From Tenacibaculum jejuense (GTDB lineage Bacteria; Bacteroidota; Bacteroidia; Flavobacteriales; Flavobacteriaceae), in NCBI RefSeq assembly GCF_900198195.1, contig NZ_LT899436.1, forward strand, positions 1,405,501 through 1,469,500: a DNA stretch of 64,000 nucleotides, in the 5' to 3' direction. A program made the translations under genes and the position numbers. This document shows, in pieces, positions 36,573 through 45,843 of this stretch (its first letter is position 1; each line of letters opens with the position of its first letter). Below the pieces are notes generated by a model, which saw only the letters and a program-made list of their open reading frames with translations, searched no databases and was not told the origin of the DNA.

Positions 36573-37172
36573 ATGAGTTGGATAAATATTATTCCTTTTG
36601 AAAAAGCAGAAGGAAAACTAAAAAAACTTTACGAACGCGTAACAGGTCCAAATAATAATGTAGATAATATTATGATGGTTCATAGTCTTAGATCAAATAC
36701 TATGGAAGGTCATATGGCTATTTACAAGAAAGTATTACATCACAGCGATAATACTTTACCTAAGTGGTATTTAGAAACTATTGGGGTTTACGTAAGCATA
36801 CTAAACCATTGTGAATATTGTATTGATCACCATTTTGAAGGACTAAAGCGATTATTAAATGATAACAACAAGGCAAGTAAGATAAAAGAAGAACTAAAAG
36901 TAAATTCTTTTAACGAGTTATCAATTGCTTATGCTGAAGGATTAAAATATGCTGAAAAGTTAACTGTAAATCCTTCAGAACTCAAAGAAGAAGACATAAA
37001 TAAACTTAAGGAAAATGGAATTTCTGATGCAGAAATTCTAGAAATAAATCAAGTAGTAAGTTATTTTAATTACGCGAACAGAACTGTTTTAGGATTAGGA
37101 GTAACTACAAAAGGAGACATTTTAGGATTATCACCTAACAGTTCTCAAGAAGATAATTGGAAACATCAATAA
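36573..37172 (+). CDS. Carboxymuconolactone decarboxylase / AhpD-like peroxidase family protein
   Basis: The 199-residue helical protein has the CxxC-x-x-H core of the AhpD-like family (NHCEYCIDHHFEGL, near residues 77-90). This is the redox-active pair that reduces peroxides in AhpD. The N-terminal FEKAEGKLKKLYERV segment and the length match the group called peroxidase-related or alkylhydroperoxidase-like. It starts 3 bp after the MCE gene, so translation may be coupled, and it precedes the iron-sulfur pair by 15 bp. Physiological partner unknown; a cytoplasmic antioxidant or decarboxylase role is the family range. Confidence 0.88.
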   Translation: MSWINIIPFEKAEGKLKKLYERVTGPNNNVDNIMMVHSLRSNTMEGHMAIYKKVLHHSDNTLPKWYLETIGVYVSILNHCEYCIDHHFEGLKRLLNDNNKASKIKEELKVNSFNELSIAYAEGLKYAEKLTVNPSELKEEDINKLKENGISDAEILEINQVVSYFNYANRTVLGLGVTTKGDILGLSPNSSQEDNWKHQ

Positions 37173-37187
37173 CTAACAAATAAGGAA

Positions 37188-38504
37188 ATGGAGAAATACG
37201 TACCAAACATTTTTTTTGCATTTATTTTAATCGCAGGTATAGGGTATTTTGTGACGAATGTTCGAAAGTTAATTCGTAACATTAAATTAGGAAAGGATAT
37301 AGATCGAACGGATAGGAAACCTGAACGTTGGAAAAATATGGCAAAAATTGCCTTAGGACAATACAAAATGGTTACTAGACCATTATCAGGAGTTCTACAT
37401 ATAGTGGTCTATGTAGGTTTTATTCTTATTAATATAGAGGTGCTCGAAATCGTTATCGATGGATTATTTGGAACTCATCGTGTATTTCAACCAGCATTAG
37501 GAAATGGAATTTATGGGTTCTTAATAGGAACTTTTGAAATTCTATCTGTACTTGTATTAGTAGCAGTAATTATCTTTTGGTTCAGAAGAAATATTGAAAG
37601 AATCAAACGTTTCTGGAGTGCAGAAATGAAAGGATGGCCAAAAAGAGACGGTAATATTATTCTGTATTTTGAGGTTGTATTAATGTCATTATTTTTAATA
37701 ATGAATGCTACAGATGTACCTTTTCAAGAGGCAGGAGCTGGTAATATTATTTCTCAGTTTATAGCACCATGGTTCAATGATTTTTCTCTTGAAAGTTTAC
37801 ATACAATAGAAAAAACAGCTTGGTGGTTACACATTGTAGGAATTTTAATTTTCCTTAACTATTTATACTACTCTAAGCATTTACATATCTTATTGGCTTT
37901 CCCAAACACATTCTTTGCTAACTTAAAACCAAAAGGAGAATTTACAAACTTAGAGTCTGTAACTAACGAAGTAAAAATGATGATGGATCCAAGTGCAGAT
38001 CCTTATGCAATGCCAGAAGATGGAGCAGATGAGGAAGTACCAGAAAAATTTGGAGCGTCTGATGTTACAGATTTAAACTGGGTTCAGTTAATGAACGCAT
38101 ATACATGTACTGAATGCGGACGTTGTACTTCATCTTGTCCAGCGAATTTAACAGGGAAAAAATTATCGCCTCGTAAAATCATGATGGATACTCGTGATCG
38201 ATTAGAAGAGGTTGGGAAAAATATCGATGCTAACGATGGTGTGTTTAAGTCTGATGGAAAGCAATTATTAGATGATTATATTACTAGAGAAGAACTTTGG
38301 GCTTGTACAAGCTGTAATGCATGTGTACAAGAATGTCCAGTAAACATAGATCCTTTATCTATTATCATGGATATGAGAAGATACTTAGTAATGGAAGAAT
38401 CTGCAGCACCGCAAGAGTTAAACATGATGATGACAAACATCGAAAATAATGGTGCGCCTTGGCAGTACAGTCAAATGGATAGGTTAAACTGGAAAGATGA
38501 GTAA
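37188..38504 (+). CDS. HdrC-like iron-sulfur membrane oxidoreductase subunit
   Basis: The 438-residue protein has several transmembrane segments (about 7-22, 66-88, 107-131, 159-173, 211-227) in a cytochrome-b-like/NarI-like domain. Then come two 4Fe-4S motifs: C307-C310-C313-C317 (CTECGRCTSSCP) and C373-C376-C379-C383 (CTSCNACVQECP). This is the layout of HdrC/DsrK-related membrane subunits that pass electrons between a cytoplasmic Fe-S partner and the quinone pool. Two genes on is the matching HdrB-like (CCG-domain) protein. Its last 8 bp overlap the next gene. The actual electron donor is not evident from sequence. Such pairs are common in Bacteroidetes. Confidence 0.9.
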   Translation: MEKYVPNIFFAFILIAGIGYFVTNVRKLIRNIKLGKDIDRTDRKPERWKNMAKIALGQYKMVTRPLSGVLHIVVYVGFILINIEVLEIVIDGLFGTHRVFQPALGNGIYGFLIGTFEILSVLVLVAVIIFWFRRNIERIKRFWSAEMKGWPKRDGNIILYFEVVLMSLFLIMNATDVPFQEAGAGNIISQFIAPWFNDFSLESLHTIEKTAWWLHIVGILIFLNYLYYSKHLHILLAFPNTFFANLKPKGEFTNLESVTNEVKMMMDPSADPYAMPEDGADEEVPEKFGASDVTDLNWVQLMNAYTCTECGRCTSSCPANLTGKKLSPRKIMMDTRDRLEEVGKNIDANDGVFKSDGKQLLDDYITREELWACTSCNACVQECPVNIDPLSIIMDMRRYLVMEESAAPQELNMMMTNIENNGAPWQYSQMDRLNWKDE

Positions 38505-39168
38505 TCTTAAAATGTCAAATATGAAAATAGGATTAATTAAAAATTACTGTTTTAGTCTTCTTATTTGTTTCTTATCTTTTTCTACATCAGCTTTCGCTCA
38601 AGAAGTAGGAGAAATAAGACAGATAGCAAACAAGATGTTTGAAGATATGAATAGTAGGGATTATGATGCTATTTTAGAAATGACTCATCCCAAAGTTTTT
38701 GAAATTATTTCTAAAGATCAAATGAAAACTGTCCTGAAAAGTACTTTTGAGGGTGGTAATGAATATTCTATTGAAATACCAAAGGAAACACCTGATTTCA
38801 AAATCTCAAAAATATTCAAAGAGAGTGAAAATAATCTATCATATGCTTTTATTACTTATGATATGACTATGAAAATGACTTTTCATAACCAAACTTTTGA
38901 CGATGAAGCAAAAAAAGTGATGGCAGGCGTTATGAAATCTAAAGATATGGATGTTACTTTTATTTCCAATAACGCAATGAATGTTTTAATGAATAATAGA
39001 ATGACTATTGTTCTTAAAGATAAGGTAACTAAAAATAAGTGGGTAATGATTAATTACGATCCAGATTCGCCACTATTTTATCAAATATTATCCTCGGTTG
39101 TTTTAGAAAAAGCTAAAACATACAAACAGGATTTAATGCTAGAGAATAAGAAGAAACAAGAAAATTAA
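38497..39168 (+). CDS. Exported protein of unknown function, between the two Fe-S genes
   Basis: The 223-residue product has a signal peptide ending near FSTSAFAQ (about residue 35 from the first ATG). No lipobox is present. The mature part starts with helices (EIRQIANKMFEDMNSRDYDAILEMTHPKVFE) and continues with beta strands (ISKDQMKTVLKSTFEGGNEYSIEI). It may have a SnoaL-like or NTF2-like fold, which is only a guess. Three ATGs (38497, 38512, 38521) could start it. 38497 overlaps the previous stop by 8 bp (coupling), while 38521 gives the most compact signal peptide. It sits inside the run of Fe-S genes, an unusual place for an exported protein. Confidence 0.75.
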   Translation: MSNLKMSNMKIGLIKNYCFSLLICFLSFSTSAFAQEVGEIRQIANKMFEDMNSRDYDAILEMTHPKVFEIISKDQMKTVLKSTFEGGNEYSIEIPKETPDFKISKIFKESENNLSYAFITYDMTMKMTFHNQTFDDEAKKVMAGVMKSKDMDVTFISNNAMNVLMNNRMTIVLKDKVTKNKWVMINYDPDSPLFYQILSSVVLEKAKTYKQDLMLENKKKQEN

Positions 39169-39194
39169 AGATCAAACTTAAACAATATTATATT

Positions 39195-39974
39195 ATGAAC
39201 GTACCAACAATGGCAGATATGATGGCTCAAGGAAAGCAACCAGAAGTGTTGTTTTGGGTCGGAGCAGCTGGAAGTTATGATGATAGAGCTAAAAAAATCA
39301 CAAAGTCTTTTGTGAAGATTTTACACCAAGCTAATGTTGATTTTGCAGTATTAGGTACTGAAGAAAGTTCTACTGGTGATGCTGCAAAAAGAGCAGGAAA
39401 TGAGTTTTTATTCCAGATGCAAGCAATGACAAATATTGAAATTTTAAATGCTTACGAAGTAAAAACTATTGTTACATGTGATCCTCACTCTTTTAACACA
39501 CTTAAAAATGAATATCCTAGTTTAGGAGGGAAATATGAAGTATACCACCATACACAATATATTAGTAAGTTAATTGCAGATGGTAGGTTATCTATTGAGG
39601 GAGAAAACTTAAAAAATAAAAGATTAACATATCATGATCCTTGTTATTTAGGTCGTGCTAATGATGTATATGAAACTCCACGAGATTTAATTCGTCAGTT
39701 AGGTGTTAAATCTACAGAAATGAAGCGTCATAAATCTACAGCTTTATGTTGTGGTGCTGGTGGAGCACAAATGTTTAAAGAACCTGAAAAAGGTGATATG
39801 GATATTAATCTTTTACGTACAAAAGATGCTTTAGAAACAAATCCAGAGATTATAGCTACAGGTTGTCCGTATTGTAATACAATGATGACAGATGGAGTTA
39901 AGTTTAATCTGAAAGAGGATCAAATTGTTGTTAAAGATATTGCTGAACTTATTGCTGAAGCTAACAATCTATAA
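39195..39974 (+). CDS. HdrB-like (CCG-domain) iron-sulfur protein
   Basis: The 259-residue cytoplasmic protein carries the cysteine-rich CCG motifs: DPCYLGR, then ALCCGAGGAQMF, then TGCPYCNTMM near the end. CCG domains (COG0247, as in HdrB, GlpC and LutA) bind an unusual Fe-S cluster. They pass electrons to a membrane subunit, here most likely the HdrC-like protein two genes upstream. The start at 39195 (MNVPTMADMMAQGKQPE) fits the family. It is part of the plus-strand run that continues to menE. Confidence 0.92.
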   Translation: MNVPTMADMMAQGKQPEVLFWVGAAGSYDDRAKKITKSFVKILHQANVDFAVLGTEESSTGDAAKRAGNEFLFQMQAMTNIEILNAYEVKTIVTCDPHSFNTLKNEYPSLGGKYEVYHHTQYISKLIADGRLSIEGENLKNKRLTYHDPCYLGRANDVYETPRDLIRQLGVKSTEMKRHKSTALCCGAGGAQMFKEPEKGDMDINLLRTKDALETNPEIIATGCPYCNTMMTDGVKFNLKEDQIVVKDIAELIAEANNL

Positions 39975-39991
39975 AAGACAATAAAAATGTT

Positions 39992-40600
39992 ATGAAAAAG
40001 AAAATCTTGTTACTAGGAGTAGTGTTTTTTACACTTATTTTAAGTGCTCAAGAGGCTACTTTAGATAAAATAGCTAAGGAAACTTGTGAATATTTGAATG
40101 AAGTTGATTTTAAATCATTATCTAAAAAAGATTTAGAAATAAAACTAGGTATACAAATCATAAAGTTATACTCTAAGTATGAAAAGGAATTAAAATCTGA
40201 AGGTTTAGAGTTTGAGTTAAATGAAGACCAAAAAGGTATTGAAAGTTATGCAGAGAAAGTAGCTTTTAGTATGATAAAATTTTGTCCAGAGGTATTAGCT
40301 GCTTTTGCTGACGATGGAGAAGATGAGATGCAAGAAGTTGCGAGTATTCTCTACCTAGAAGGTGAAATTAAGAAAATCTCTGGTGAAGAATTATATGTTA
40401 TCGAAATAAAAGATACTTCAGGTAAAACCCAAAAGTTTCTTTGGTTAAATAACTTCGAGGGTTCAGATGAACTTATTGAATTAGATAAAAAAGTAAAAGG
40501 AAAAAAAGTGAAAATATTTTATGAAGATGTAGAGTACTTTTCACCAAAATTAAAAGAGTATATTGTTAGAAAGAAAGTTTCAAAAGTAGAGTTTTTATAA
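39992..40600 (+). CDS. Exported hypothetical protein
   Basis: The 202-residue product has a signal peptide (MKKKILLLGVVFFTLILSAQ, cleavage after about residue 20). A helical region of about 95 residues with a few cysteines follows, and then a beta-rich C-terminal region (VASILYLEGEIKKISGEELYVIEIKDTSGKTQKFLWL) that looks like a small OB-like domain. No family was recognised. It lies 17 bp after the HdrB-like gene and 10 bp before the PH-domain genes, so it is in the same transcript. Role unknown. Confidence 0.78.
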   Translation: MKKKILLLGVVFFTLILSAQEATLDKIAKETCEYLNEVDFKSLSKKDLEIKLGIQIIKLYSKYEKELKSEGLEFELNEDQKGIESYAEKVAFSMIKFCPEVLAAFADDGEDEMQEVASILYLEGEIKKISGEELYVIEIKDTSGKTQKFLWLNNFEGSDELIELDKKVKGKKVKIFYEDVEYFSPKLKEYIVRKKVSKVEFL

Positions 40601-40610
40601 ACCCTAGAGT

Positions 40611-41126
40611 ATGGAAGACCAATTTCAAAATAATGAAGTGATCAACTTCCCAGATATTTCAAATGTAACATTTAAAAGCATAGAAAAACGCTATTTGAAA
40701 GTACTACTTTTAAGTGCTTTTTCTTATATCTTATTTATAGTTTTAGGATCTGTTTTATTTTTAGAAAAAGTAATCCGTAAAAAAGAAGAAGGTTTTCCTT
40801 TTTACATAATTTACATTTCTTTAATAGTGTTGACTATACTTTACATTCTAAATATAATACTCGGTTTTCCAAAACGTAAATATGTAATAAGAGAACAGGA
40901 TATTACATATAAAAGTGGATTCATCACTAGAACCATGGTTACAGTTCCTTTTTCTAGAATTCAGCACGTTGAAATAGACGAAGGAATATTTTCAAGAATT
41001 TTTAAATTGGCTTCTTTAAGTGTTTACACTGCCGGAGATAGTAGTGATGATCTTGAAATAAGAGGACTATCGAAAGATCAAGCATTAAAAATTAAAGAGT
41101 TTATTAGCAGTAAGATTAATGAGTAA
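40611..41126 (+). CDS. Bacterial PH-domain membrane protein (YdbS-like)
   Basis: The 171-residue protein has two transmembrane segments (about 28-48 and 65-87) and one bacterial PH domain (bPH_2, about 92-165). The domain has the diagnostic YVIREQDITYKSGFITRTMVTVPFSRIQHVEI and SVYTAGDSSDDLEIRGLS. Pairs of such genes (ydbS/ydbT in Bacillus) are found in many bacteria. In Bacillus amyloliquefaciens they protect against the antimicrobial protein amylocyclicin, but the general role is unclear. Its stop overlaps the start of the next gene by 8 bp. Confidence 0.9.
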   Translation: MEDQFQNNEVINFPDISNVTFKSIEKRYLKVLLLSAFSYILFIVLGSVLFLEKVIRKKEEGFPFYIIYISLIVLTILYILNIILGFPKRKYVIREQDITYKSGFITRTMVTVPFSRIQHVEIDEGIFSRIFKLASLSVYTAGDSSDDLEIRGLSKDQALKIKEFISSKINE

Positions 41127-42624
41127 TGAAATAGACTTTTCAGAATTTAGAACACAATCGTTAAAAGGTATTGTAATTATCTACGGTAAAATTCTCTTTC
41201 GAGTTTTAAAAGCAACATGGGTTTTATTATTCCTTTTTATCACAAAAGCTTCTAAATTATCATCAATAAATATCCTTTATTTTTATTTTGGAATCATAGG
41301 AATATTACTCTTTATCCTAATTAGATCATACCTAGTTTACAAGAACTTTAAATTTAAAATAGATGGAGATTCCTTTGTTTTAAAGAAAGGAATTATAGCT
41401 AAAAACAATACAGCAATTGCCTTTGATAGAATTCAAAATGTGAATTTTTCACAGAATGTAATTCATCAGTTAATCAATGTTTATCAGGTCGATATAGAAA
41501 CAGCAGGTTCAGATAAAACAGAAATTTCAATCAAAGCATTATCGCTTGATCAAGCAAAAGCACTCCGAAAAAAAATTACGGATGGAAAAACTCAAGAACA
41601 ATCGATAGTTGAAGAAAATGAGTTGGTTAAAGAAAAACCCTTACTTTCTATTGGAGTAAATGATTTATTGAAAGTAAGTATTACTGAAAATCACCTACAA
41701 AGTTTATTACTTTTAACAGCTTTTTTATTTGGGTTTTATCAACAAATACAAGATGTTTTTCAAAACTTCATTGGAGAAGAAATTTTAGACAATTACGTAA
41801 ACAAAGGAAAAGATTTACTTACAGGAAGTTTACTATTACTGTTAGGTTTACTAATCTTTTTATCGATAGTAGCCATCATAAGTTCATTTGTTCGTGTTTT
41901 TCTTAGACATTTCAACTTAACTTTTTCAATTAAAAATAGAGCTTTTGAAATTCAACAAGGCCTAACTAATAAGAAAGCGATTATCCTTAAAAAGGAAAAA
42001 GTTCAGTTTATCACTATTATTACAAACCCTTTAAAAAGAAGATTGGGTATTTCATATGTTATTTTTAAACAAGCCATCAGCGGAAAAGTAAAAAAGACAG
42101 ACAAGCTCATAAAAATAGTAGGTTGTAAGAAAGAACATCTAGATAAAATAAAAGAGACTTTGTACACATCTTACGATTTTGAAAATGTCACTAAAGAAAA
42201 ACCACATTGGTATTTCACATATAGAATCATACTTAGAACTACATTAATTCTTTTGTGTTTTAACGTATTCTTCTATTTTATTTTTGATGGAAAAAATCAA
42301 GTATTTGTAAATGTATTTTTGCTTCTGATTATAGGAACATTGTTTTATAAGAAAATACGAAAGTTATTCTTTAAGGTATCTAAAGATATGCTGCTAGTTG
42401 GTGGAGGAGCTATTGAAACAAGTAGTACATATTTAGAAATGTTTAAAGTGCAAAATGTGAAAATTCAACAAAGTATTTTCCAGAGAAGAAGAAAAGTAGC
42501 TGATGTAATCTTACAAACAGCTTCAGGAAAAATAAAATTACCAAGTATAAAAGAACAAAGAGCAAACGAACTTTATAATCATATTTTATATACAATAGAA
42601 ACGAGTACAAAAGAATGGATGTAA
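41119..42624 (+). CDS. Bacterial PH-domain membrane protein with several PH units (YdbT-like)
   Basis: The 501-residue protein has paired transmembrane segments near 20-65, 185-255 and 355-400. After each pair comes a bPH_2 unit: FKIDGDSFVLKKGIIAKNNTAIAFDRIQNVNFSQ, then FSIKNRAFEIQQGLTNKKAIILKKEKVQFITI, then LVGGGAIETSSTYLEMFKVQNVKIQQS. So there are three, in the YdbT layout. It forms a unit with the preceding YdbS-like gene (8-bp overlap) and overlaps menA by 10 bp, which ties the two PH genes to the menaquinone run. Function by family not settled. Confidence 0.9.
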   Translation: MSNEIDFSEFRTQSLKGIVIIYGKILFRVLKATWVLLFLFITKASKLSSINILYFYFGIIGILLFILIRSYLVYKNFKFKIDGDSFVLKKGIIAKNNTAIAFDRIQNVNFSQNVIHQLINVYQVDIETAGSDKTEISIKALSLDQAKALRKKITDGKTQEQSIVEENELVKEKPLLSIGVNDLLKVSITENHLQSLLLLTAFLFGFYQQIQDVFQNFIGEEILDNYVNKGKDLLTGSLLLLLGLLIFLSIVAIISSFVRVFLRHFNLTFSIKNRAFEIQQGLTNKKAIILKKEKVQFITIITNPLKRRLGISYVIFKQAISGKVKKTDKLIKIVGCKKEHLDKIKETLYTSYDFENVTKEKPHWYFTYRIILRTTLILLCFNVFFYFIFDGKNQVFVNVFLLLIIGTLFYKKIRKLFFKVSKDMLLVGGGAIETSSTYLEMFKVQNVKIQQSIFQRRRKVADVILQTASGKIKLPSIKEQRANELYNHILYTIETSTKEWM

Positions 42625-43553
42625 AAAGTTATATAAAAGCAGCAAGATTACGAACATTACCGCTTTCAATCTCAGGAATAATTGTTGGAGCATCATTGGG
42701 AAATTACGACTCGGTCAAAAATCTAGCTTTTAAATGTTGTTTTGGGTGTCCAAAATCATATACAACATTAATTTTCTGGTTAGCTATTCTAACGACAATA
42801 GGTTTTCAAGTATTGTCAAATTTTGCAAACGATTATGGAGATGGAATAAAGGGAACTGATAAAGATAGAGAAGGAGAAGCACGTATGGTTGCGTCTGGAG
42901 CAATAACACCGCAACAAATGAAAAGAGCAATGATAATAACTACTATTCTCACTCTAATTGTGGCAATTGCTTTAATTTATGTGGCATTTGGTAAAGACAA
43001 TTTTATTTATTCTCTATTGTTTTTCGGTTTAGGGATTACGTCAATTGTGGCTGCTATTAAATATACAGTTGGTAAATCTGCTTACGGTTACAGCGGATTT
43101 GGTGATATATTTGTTTTCCTTTTCTTTGGTTTATTAGCAGTTGTAGGAACTTATTTTTTATATACCAAAGAAATCAATTTTACAATTTTTCTCCCAGCTT
43201 TTTCAGTTGGATTATTAAGTACAGCTGTACTTAATTTAAATAATATGAGAGATCGTGTTAATGATGAAAAATCAGGAAAAAATACTATTGTAGTAAAAAT
43301 AGGAGCAGAATTCGCTAAATATTATCATTATTATTTGATAGTTTCATCGTTTTTATTCTCTTTCTTATATGTAGGAATTCACTATAGAACACCTTGGCAA
43401 TTCTTATTTTTGGTAGCTTATATACCACTAGCTAAGCATTTATTATTTGTGTATAAGAATGAAAATGAACCTTTATTAGACGGAGAGTTAAAGAAAGTAG
43501 CATTAAGTACTTTTTTGTTTGCGATTCTTTTTGGTCTAGGTAACGTTTTGTAA
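42615..43553 (+). CDS. menA: 1,4-dihydroxy-2-naphthoate polyprenyltransferase
   Basis: MenA attaches the isoprenoid tail to dihydroxynaphthoate, giving demethylmenaquinone. The 312-residue membrane protein starts with AARLRTLPLSISGIIVGA and has the Mg-prenyl motif NFANDYGDGIKGTDKDREGE and the second aspartate motif NNMRDRVNDEKSGKNT. About eight to nine transmembrane segments are present. The loop between the first and second helices (about residues 33-50) has an unusual cysteine-rich run, KCCFGCPKSY, which I do not remember from other MenA proteins. The start overlaps the PH gene by 10 bp. menC and menE follow within 5 kb. Confidence 0.95.
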   Translation: MDVKSYIKAARLRTLPLSISGIIVGASLGNYDSVKNLAFKCCFGCPKSYTTLIFWLAILTTIGFQVLSNFANDYGDGIKGTDKDREGEARMVASGAITPQQMKRAMIITTILTLIVAIALIYVAFGKDNFIYSLLFFGLGITSIVAAIKYTVGKSAYGYSGFGDIFVFLFFGLLAVVGTYFLYTKEINFTIFLPAFSVGLLSTAVLNLNNMRDRVNDEKSGKNTIVVKIGAEFAKYYHYYLIVSSFLFSFLYVGIHYRTPWQFLFLVAYIPLAKHLLFVYKNENEPLLDGELKKVALSTFLFAILFGLGNVL

Positions 43554-43594
43554 TTTTACTTACGCTACAAAAACAAACAACAATTCAAAAAAAC

Positions 43595-44272
43595 ATGAAG
43601 ATTACATTTTACGGTCATGCTTGTTTCGGCATAGAAATTAATAATACTAACATTATAGTTGATCCTTTTATTACCGGAAATCCGTTAGCACAAGACATTG
43701 ATATAAATTCAATTAAAGCAGATTATATTTTAGTAACACATGCACATCAAGATCATGTTTTAGATGTAGAGGTTCTAGCAGAGAGAACTGGAGCTACTAT
43801 TGTTTCTAATTACGAAATTGTAATGTATTATGGAGCAAAAGACTTAAAAGGACATCCAGTTAATCATGGAGGAACTTTTAAAACAGAGAATTTTTCAGCT
43901 AAATATGTAAATGCTATTCATACGTCTTCATTTGCAGATGGTTCTTATGGTGGTCAGCCAGGCGGTTTTGTAATTACTGCAGGTGATAAATCGTTATATA
44001 TTGCTGGTGATACAGCGGTAACGATGGATATGAAATTAATTCCTATGACAACTAAATTAACAGCTTCAATTTTTCCAATCGGAGATAATTTTACAATGGG
44101 AGTTACAGACGCGATTATCGCAAGTGATTTAGTAGAGTGTGATTCAGTAATAGGATGTCATTTCAATACTTTTCCACCAATTGAAATTGATGTAGATAAT
44201 GCTAAACAACAATTTTCAGATGCAGGAAAAGAATTAAATATTGTAGAAATAGGAGCTTCAATAACAATCTAA
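43595..44272 (+). CDS. Metal-dependent hydrolase, metallo-beta-lactamase fold (UPF0173)
   Basis: The 225-residue cytoplasmic protein matches the UPF0173 group: MKITFYGHACFGIEI at the start, THAHQDHVLD (the HxHxDH zinc motif), IHTSSF, YIAGDTAVTMDMKLI, and GCHFNTFPPIEID. The natural substrate is not known. In Bacteroidetes it is typically found between menA and menC, as here, but a step in menaquinone synthesis has not been shown to my knowledge. It starts 41 bp after menA and ends 1 bp before the next gene. Confidence 0.93.
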   Translation: MKITFYGHACFGIEINNTNIIVDPFITGNPLAQDIDINSIKADYILVTHAHQDHVLDVEVLAERTGATIVSNYEIVMYYGAKDLKGHPVNHGGTFKTENFSAKYVNAIHTSSFADGSYGGQPGGFVITAGDKSLYIAGDTAVTMDMKLIPMTTKLTASIFPIGDNFTMGVTDAIIASDLVECDSVIGCHFNTFPPIEIDVDNAKQQFSDAGKELNIVEIGASITI

Positions 44273-44273
44273 A

Positions 44274-44792
44274 ATGAAAAGAATTAAAATAATCTTAGGA
44301 GTAATTGCAGCTTTAACTATTGTGTTTTTTTCAACAGGACTTTTCTTTAAAGAAACAGCCTATACGACTCAAATCACAGTAAACAAACCAATAGACGAAG
44401 TTTTTTCATTGTTTAATGATACGTCTAAAATAAAAAACTGGATTCCAGATGTACAATCAATAGAAGCTATTGATGAAAAACCTGAAAAAACAGGAAGTAC
44501 TTATAAAATGGTTGTAAAGAATAATAATGGTGAAGAAATTGCTTTAGAAGAAAAAGTAATTGCTTTTGTACCTAACGAGAAAGTAACTTTACGATTTAAA
44601 TCGCCAACAATGTTAAAAACGGATGATTACGTTTTTAGTTTTACTGATGGAAATACTACAATTCAGAATAATTCAAGATGTATCGGTGGTTCTTATATTT
44701 TAAGTTGTCTGTTTCCTTATTTCAAAGGAAAATTACAAAGTATCGATCAAGAATACTTAAATAATTTTAAAGCTTTTATAGAAAAAAACTAA
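44274..44792 (+). CDS. SRPBCC family (START-like) protein with N-terminal membrane anchor
   Basis: The 172-residue product has one transmembrane or signal-anchor segment (about 5-24) and then an SRPBCC-type fold. The fold shows TTQITVNKPIDEVFSLFNDTSKIKNWIPDVQSIEAIDEKPEKTGSTYKM, VIAFVPNEKVTLRF and a long C-terminal helix (LQSIDQEYLNNFKAFI). This fold forms a hydrophobic ligand pocket. It is tightly packed between the UPF0173 hydrolase (1 bp) and menC (4 bp), which suggests a helper role near lipid-like intermediates; that is inference. Confidence 0.85.
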   Translation: MKRIKIILGVIAALTIVFFSTGLFFKETAYTTQITVNKPIDEVFSLFNDTSKIKNWIPDVQSIEAIDEKPEKTGSTYKMVVKNNNGEEIALEEKVIAFVPNEKVTLRFKSPTMLKTDDYVFSFTDGNTTIQNNSRCIGGSYILSCLFPYFKGKLQSIDQEYLNNFKAFIEKN

Positions 44793-44796
44793 GAGA

Positions 44797-45837
44797 TTGA
44801 TTCAAGCTAAATTTCAAAAATATACTTTAGAGTTTAAACGTCCGAGTGGGACTTCAAGAGGTGTTTTAAGAGTAAAAGAAACGTATTTACTTCTTTTAAG
44901 TGAAGGTGATAAGCAAGGAATTGGAGAATGTGGAGTGTTTAAAGGTTTAAGTGCTGATGATAGACCAGATTATGATGAGAAGTTAATTTGGACTTGCAAT
45001 AATATCAATTTAGGTTTAGAGAAATTGTTACAAGAACTTATCGAGTTTCCTTCTATTCAAATTGGTGTTGAACAAGCTTTTTTATCATTAAATTCTCAAG
45101 ATAAGTTTGAATTATTTCCTTCTGATTTCACACAAAAAAAAGACCCAATTTCAATTAATGGATTAATTTGGATGGGGGATGCAGATTTTATGAAATCTCA
45201 AATTCAAGACAAATTAAATGAAGGCTTTTCTTGTATAAAAATGAAAATTGGTGCCATTAATTTTGAAGAAGAATTAGCATTATTAAAAAGTATTAGAAAA
45301 GAATTTTCTTCAAAAGAGATTGAATTGCGTGTAGATGCAAATGGAGCTTTCGCACCAAATGAAGCATTAGAGAAATTAAAGCGTTTGTCTGAGTTAGAAT
45401 TACATTCTATAGAGCAACCGATAAAACAAGGTCAATATGAAGAAATGGCAAAACTGTGTGAGAAAACTCCTTTGCCAATTGCCTTAGATGAAGAATTGAT
45501 TGGTGTTTTTTTAACTGAAGAAAAGAAAAAGCTTATTCAAAATATTAATCCGCAATACATTATTTTAAAACCTACTTTAGTTGGTGGATTTAAAGGAAGT
45601 CAAGAATGGATTGATATTGCAGAACATAATAATATCGACTGGTGGATTACTTCTGCATTAGAAAGTAACATTGGTTTAAATGCCATTGCACAGTGGACAT
45701 ATACTTTAAAAAGTAAAATGCCTCAAGGATTAGGAACTGGAAGTTTGTTTACAAATAATTTCGATAGTCCATTAGAGGTGAAAAATGGAAAGTTACAATA
45801 CAATACTACCTTGGATTGGAACTTTAATTTAAAATAA
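44797..45837 (+). CDS. menC: o-Succinylbenzoate synthase
   Basis: MenC dehydrates SHCHC to o-succinylbenzoate in menaquinone synthesis and is a member of the enolase superfamily. The 346-residue product has the catalytic lysines K148 and K150 (IKMKIG), the metal ligands D180 (RVDANG), E206 (HSIEQP) and D231 (ALDEE), and the second catalytic K258 (ILKPTLVGG). The start is a TTG at 44797, 4 bp after the previous stop; no ATG fits before the conserved N-terminus. Some family members are N-acylamino-acid racemases, but the location with menA and menE supports OSBS. Confidence 0.93.
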   Translation: MIQAKFQKYTLEFKRPSGTSRGVLRVKETYLLLLSEGDKQGIGECGVFKGLSADDRPDYDEKLIWTCNNINLGLEKLLQELIEFPSIQIGVEQAFLSLNSQDKFELFPSDFTQKKDPISINGLIWMGDADFMKSQIQDKLNEGFSCIKMKIGAINFEEELALLKSIRKEFSSKEIELRVDANGAFAPNEALEKLKRLSELELHSIEQPIKQGQYEEMAKLCEKTPLPIALDEELIGVFLTEEKKKLIQNINPQYIILKPTLVGGFKGSQEWIDIAEHNNIDWWITSALESNIGLNAIAQWTYTLKSKMPQGLGTGSLFTNNFDSPLEVKNGKLQYNTTLDWNFNLK

Positions 45838-45843
45838 AATACA

